64,000 nucleotides of DNA from Vibrio orientalis CIP 102891 = ATCC 33934. Lineage in GTDB: Bacteria; Pseudomonadota; Gammaproteobacteria; Enterobacterales; Vibrionaceae. Position 1 is the stretch's first letter. Each line of letters starts with the position of its first letter. Both the position numbers and the translations under genes were made by a program. The stretch spans positions 744,001 to 808,000 of the forward strand of contig NZ_ACZV01000005.1 of NCBI RefSeq assembly GCF_000176235.1, written 5' to 3'. The notes below the pieces were generated by a model. That model had not been told where the DNA came from. It ran no database searches and saw only the letters and a program-made list of their open reading frames with translations. Positions 60,906 to 64,000 of this stretch are shown here, piece after piece.

Positions 60906-62690
60906 ATGCAACTGGTTAAAGTAAATCAAGGCATGCAGGTAATTGTCTATATTGCGTATATTGGTGCAGTAGGCATCACTTCGTATGGCTTAATTTCCCA
61001 GTCTCATCCTTGGGAGCTTGCCTACTATTTGTTCCCAGCGTTCTTACTGATGGCATTGGTCGTGACGTCCGAATCTTTCAAACATATCTTTGCCTTTTCA
61101 GCGACAGCTTTGTTTATCTTTGGTGGACTGGTCCAACCGTTTCCCTTAGATGCGATTAGAGAGTGTCTGTTCCTATTGCCATTTTGTTACATCGTACTTT
61201 TCCCTGGCACGCTGTGGCCAATTGCGGTGTGTGCAGCCTTGATCAATGGTTATTTGTACCAACTGTCGTTGTCAGACTTCGATGCTTTTATTGATACCTC
61301 TTTGGAGCTGACAGCTCTTACCCTTTTTGCCACCCTGATGACCTATTATTATGTGAAAACAAAGCAACAAGCGGTGGAATTTAAAGCCAAGAGCCAAACG
61401 GACTATTTGACCAAATTACCAAATATGAATGCTTATAAAGAAGCGATCGAACAGGTCAATAAATCAAACGCGTTCCACTTTGGGTTGATTCATATTGGGC
61501 TGGTTGGCTTTAAGAATGTGAATGATAGGTTGGGCTATCGACATGGTGATGATTTGCTAGTCGCTTTTGCTCAGCATATACGAGACGTGATTGGGACAGA
61601 GGGCACGGTCTATCGTCTGGGAGGGGATGAGTTCCTAGTCTTGGTCGAAAGTGAAGAGCTAACAGAAAAGTTAGAGGACTTGGTGTTTAGGCTCAATAAA
61701 AACCAAAGGGTCATGTACAGCGTTGACGATACCTCGCACCGCCTGAGTTTTTGTATGGGGATTGCGCTTGCAGAAGATGCATCGGGCAGTAACGAAGTAT
61801 GGGAAAAGAACGCCGATTTTGCTTTATTCAAGGCTCGTTCAGAGCATGAAAATAATGTTTGCTGGTTCAACGACGAGTTACTCGGTGAAACGATACGCCA
61901 GCACCAAATAGAAACCGAAATTAAATCGGCATTAAAAAGTGAGCAATTTGTGTTGATGTTCCAGCCGAAAGTTTCTGTGGATTCTGCTCAAGTCATGGGA
62001 GCAGAAGCGTTGTTGCGTTGGAACCATCCGCAGTTAGGTATGGTACCGCCCATTGAGTTTATCCCAGTGGCTGAAAAAACCACACAAATTGTTCCTGTCG
62101 GGTACTGGATAATTTATGAGGCTTGTCGTCAGGCGAAGATGTTTAATGATGCAGGAACGCCAGTGTGTATTGCGGTCAATGTGTCAACGGTTCAGTTTGC
62201 ACATGCGGACCTGTTTGATGTGGTTGTCAAAGCGCTGAAAGAGATCAAACTGCCTTCTCACTTGTTGCAATTAGAAATTACGGAATCAACGTTGATGAGT
62301 GATCCCGAGAGCATCACCGATATCTGTCGACAGTTGCGGGCGATTGGTGTCTCTATTGCGATTGATGATTTCGGTGTTGAGTACTCAAGTCTCAAATATC
62401 TTAAGCAATTACCCGTCGATATCATCAAGATTGACAAATGCTTTGTGGATGAGTGTGCGACCAGCCATTCTGACCGCATTCTGATTCGAACCATCATTCA
62501 AATGGGCCACAGCTTGGGGATCAAGCTAGTGGCTGAAGGGGTTGAAGCGCAAGAACAACTGGATGTACTTGCGCAAGAGCAGTGTGACCAGTATCAGGGT
62601 TATCTGTTTTCCCAACCGTTGTCTCGAGATGAGTTCTTCTCAATGCTCAAACAGCAAGAGGTGAGTGAGCCCACCGTTATTAGAAAATAA
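60906..62690 (+). CDS. GGDEF-EAL protein (c-di-GMP turnover)
   Basis: A 594-residue membrane sensor. The first 150 residues hold about five or six membrane segments; a GGDEF domain follows with intact G239-G-D-E-F243, then an EAL domain with E367-A-L and the other catalytic stretches (INVST-type AVNVST, LEITEST, IDDFG, IKIDKCF, VAEGVE, QGYLF). Both synthesis and hydrolysis of c-di-GMP look possible. AAGG 6 bases before the ATG at 60906 favours this start over TTG at 60891. Confidence 0.95.
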   Translation: MQLVKVNQGMQVIVYIAYIGAVGITSYGLISQSHPWELAYYLFPAFLLMALVVTSESFKHIFAFSATALFIFGGLVQPFPLDAIRECLFLLPFCYIVLFPGTLWPIAVCAALINGYLYQLSLSDFDAFIDTSLELTALTLFATLMTYYYVKTKQQAVEFKAKSQTDYLTKLPNMNAYKEAIEQVNKSNAFHFGLIHIGLVGFKNVNDRLGYRHGDDLLVAFAQHIRDVIGTEGTVYRLGGDEFLVLVESEELTEKLEDLVFRLNKNQRVMYSVDDTSHRLSFCMGIALAEDASGSNEVWEKNADFALFKARSEHENNVCWFNDELLGETIRQHQIETEIKSALKSEQFVLMFQPKVSVDSAQVMGAEALLRWNHPQLGMVPPIEFIPVAEKTTQIVPVGYWIIYEACRQAKMFNDAGTPVCIAVNVSTVQFAHADLFDVVVKALKEIKLPSHLLQLEITESTLMSDPESITDICRQLRAIGVSIAIDDFGVEYSSLKYLKQLPVDIIKIDKCFVDECATSHSDRILIRTIIQMGHSLGIKLVAEGVEAQEQLDVLAQEQCDQYQGYLFSQPLSRDEFFSMLKQQEVSEPTVIRK

Positions 62691-62725
62691 GTAGCTATTC
62701 GTAAATCAGCGGGAATCTCACAAAT

Positions 62726-62750
62726 AAAAAGCCGCATCATGCGGCTTTTT
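62726..62750. terminator. Bidirectional terminator
   Basis: AAAAAGCCGCAT and ATGCGGCTTTTT form an 11-12-bp stem with a minimal loop between convergent genes. Confidence 0.92.
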
Positions 62751-62769
62751 GAAAGGGCGTAGCGAATGA

Positions 62770-63876
62770 TTAATGCGTCAGATAGTGAAGCATGAACTCA
62801 GTGACTTTTACCATATCCTCAACCGCGATGAACTCTTCAGTCGTGTGGACCTTAGCCATCCCCGTTGAGATATTCACCGTTGTAAGACCCTTAGCGTTGA
62901 AGTTATTTGCGTCGCTGCCGCCACCTGTTCCTTTGGTGTAAGGATTGGCACCAATTGCTTCAAAGGAAGACTTAACGGATTGAATATGTGGGTGGTTGTC
63001 ATCGATAACAAAGGCGTTGTAGGCACGAGTTGACTCGATCTCTACTTGAGCACCATGCTTGTCTGCTGCCGCTTGAAACGTTGCGATCATATGTTCAACT
63101 TGAGCAGTCAGTTTTTCATCATTCAGTGAGCGTGCCTCAGCGACGATTTTTAGCTCAGGCATAACGATATTTGTTGCACAGCCGCCTTGGACGATACCAA
63201 TGTTAGCGGTGGTTTCCTCATCGATACGCAGCAGGTTCATTTGAGTGATGGCGTCTGCTGCTACCTGAATAGCACTGATACCTTCTTCTGGCGCCAGTCC
63301 CGCATGAGCAGGTTTACCAATGTACTTAGCGACGATCTTTTGTTGGCCAGGGGCTGCATTGACGATAGTGCCAATTGGGCCGCCAGTATCTAGTACGATC
63401 GCTTTGTCAGACTGAATAAATGACATGTCGAAGTGTTCAGAGCCAAACAAGCCACCTTCTTCGTGAACAGTAAACGCAATCTCAATCGTTTTATGGTCTG
63501 CGTTTTGTTCTTGGATAAGACGAACCGCTTCCATAATCGCTGCAATGCCTGACTTATCATCACCACCAAGAATCGTGTTGCCTTTTGAGCGAATGATGCC
63601 GTCTTCGATTACGGACTCAATACCTTTACCTGGAGTAACGGTATCCATATGACAGCTCAGTACGATACTTTCATCGAGTTGACCTTCTAGGCGAGCGTAG
63701 ATGTTAAAGCCGTTAGAGATCTCTTGAGGAACAGGCAGTTTATGTACAGAAAAGCCAAGCTCACCAAGTTGCTCTGAGAGTGTTTCTGCGATCAGTTTTT
63801 CATCACGCGATTCACTGTCGATTTGGATCAGTTGGCAGAAGTGGTTGATTAAGCGTTCACGGTTTATTTGAGTCAT
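62770..63876 (-). CDS. PepT-like M20 peptidase
   Basis: A 368-residue zinc-dependent peptidase of the M20 family, nearest to the shorter PepT-like group (PepT itself is about 410 residues). Metal-site stretches are SCHMDTV (H76, D78), GGDDKSG (D106), HEEGG (E139, E140) and TGGGSDANNFN; the PAHAGLAPEEG loop belongs to the dimerisation lid. It probably cleaves small peptides in the cytoplasm. Confidence 0.92.
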   Translation of the reverse strand: MTQINRERLINHFCQLIQIDSESRDEKLIAETLSEQLGELGFSVHKLPVPQEISNGFNIYARLEGQLDESIVLSCHMDTVTPGKGIESVIEDGIIRSKGNTILGGDDKSGIAAIMEAVRLIQEQNADHKTIEIAFTVHEEGGLFGSEHFDMSFIQSDKAIVLDTGGPIGTIVNAAPGQQKIVAKYIGKPAHAGLAPEEGISAIQVAADAITQMNLLRIDEETTANIGIVQGGCATNIVMPELKIVAEARSLNDEKLTAQVEHMIATFQAAADKHGAQVEIESTRAYNAFVIDDNHPHIQSVKSSFEAIGANPYTKGTGGGSDANNFNAKGLTTVNISTGMAKVHTTEEFIAVEDMVKVTEFMLHYLTH

Positions 63877-64000
63877 TGTAATACCTTGTATGGGAACAGA
63901 GGCAATACATTAGCGTTGTGGCTCGCGACAAAGCCTGCGTTAAATCAATTAATCAGCCGCTCTTGGTCAATTTTCAGTAAATTTTATTGAGTCGTAGTAC

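Overview
The window is most of a large sedentary chromosomal integron (superintegron) from a Vibrio, followed by about 12 kb of ordinary Vibrio-type chromosome. The assignment rests on some 70 VCR-like attC sites of about 125-129 bp, cassette gene families typical of Vibrio arrays, and neighbours such as YggL, VF530, YjdM, an M32 carboxypeptidase and a glycine-riboswitch-controlled AGCS symporter. A species of the V. parahaemolyticus/harveyi type seems likely from the repeat style, but the window does not prove it.

Bases 1 to about 50,099 are the cassette array. I count 72 attC junctions: 70 full-length and two with large internal deletions (26937-26955 and 49685-49733). Most cassettes carry one gene on the + strand, so the integrase and attI should lie to the left, outside the window. 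Seven genes in six cassettes run on the - strand and must bring their own promoters: a RelE-like/RelB-like pair, a DUF417 membrane protein, an exported protein with a candidate Fur box, a YkgJ-like protein, a ParE/Phd pair and a GIY-YIG-like protein. Recognisable + strand products include peptide deformylase, GNAT acetyltransferases, an RraA-like protein, a DUF2971 protein, a PD-(D/E)XK nuclease-like protein, an Abi-like membrane protein, several HEPN-like proteins, a VOC protein, a GFA protein, an MBL-fold hydrolase, a globin and two zinc metallopeptidase-like proteins.

Two kinds of cassette have no credible gene. One is a family of ten related bodies. Seven of them are exactly 454 bp between attC sites although they differ at many positions. 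The other is a 411-bp cassette with a long near-perfect hairpin, present twice with a single base difference. Two copies of one IS3-family element (1,256 bp each, with 4-bp target duplications) sit at cassette starts. A GNAT cassette is also duplicated.

The distal array end (49.7-52.3 kb) is damaged. The last cassette has lost its attC next to an IS30-family element whose transposase lacks its N-terminal HTH region, followed by an IS110-family transposase with a long structured leader.

From about 52.4 kb the content is core-like: VF530, a SpoIIAA-like protein, a membrane protein, YjdM, M32 carboxypeptidase, a LysE-type exporter, an AGCS symporter behind a tandem glycine riboswitch, YggL, a coiled-coil membrane protein, a GGDEF-EAL protein with both active sites intact, and a PepT-like M20 peptidase. 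Many genes here end in clear Rho-independent terminators, which are rare in the array.
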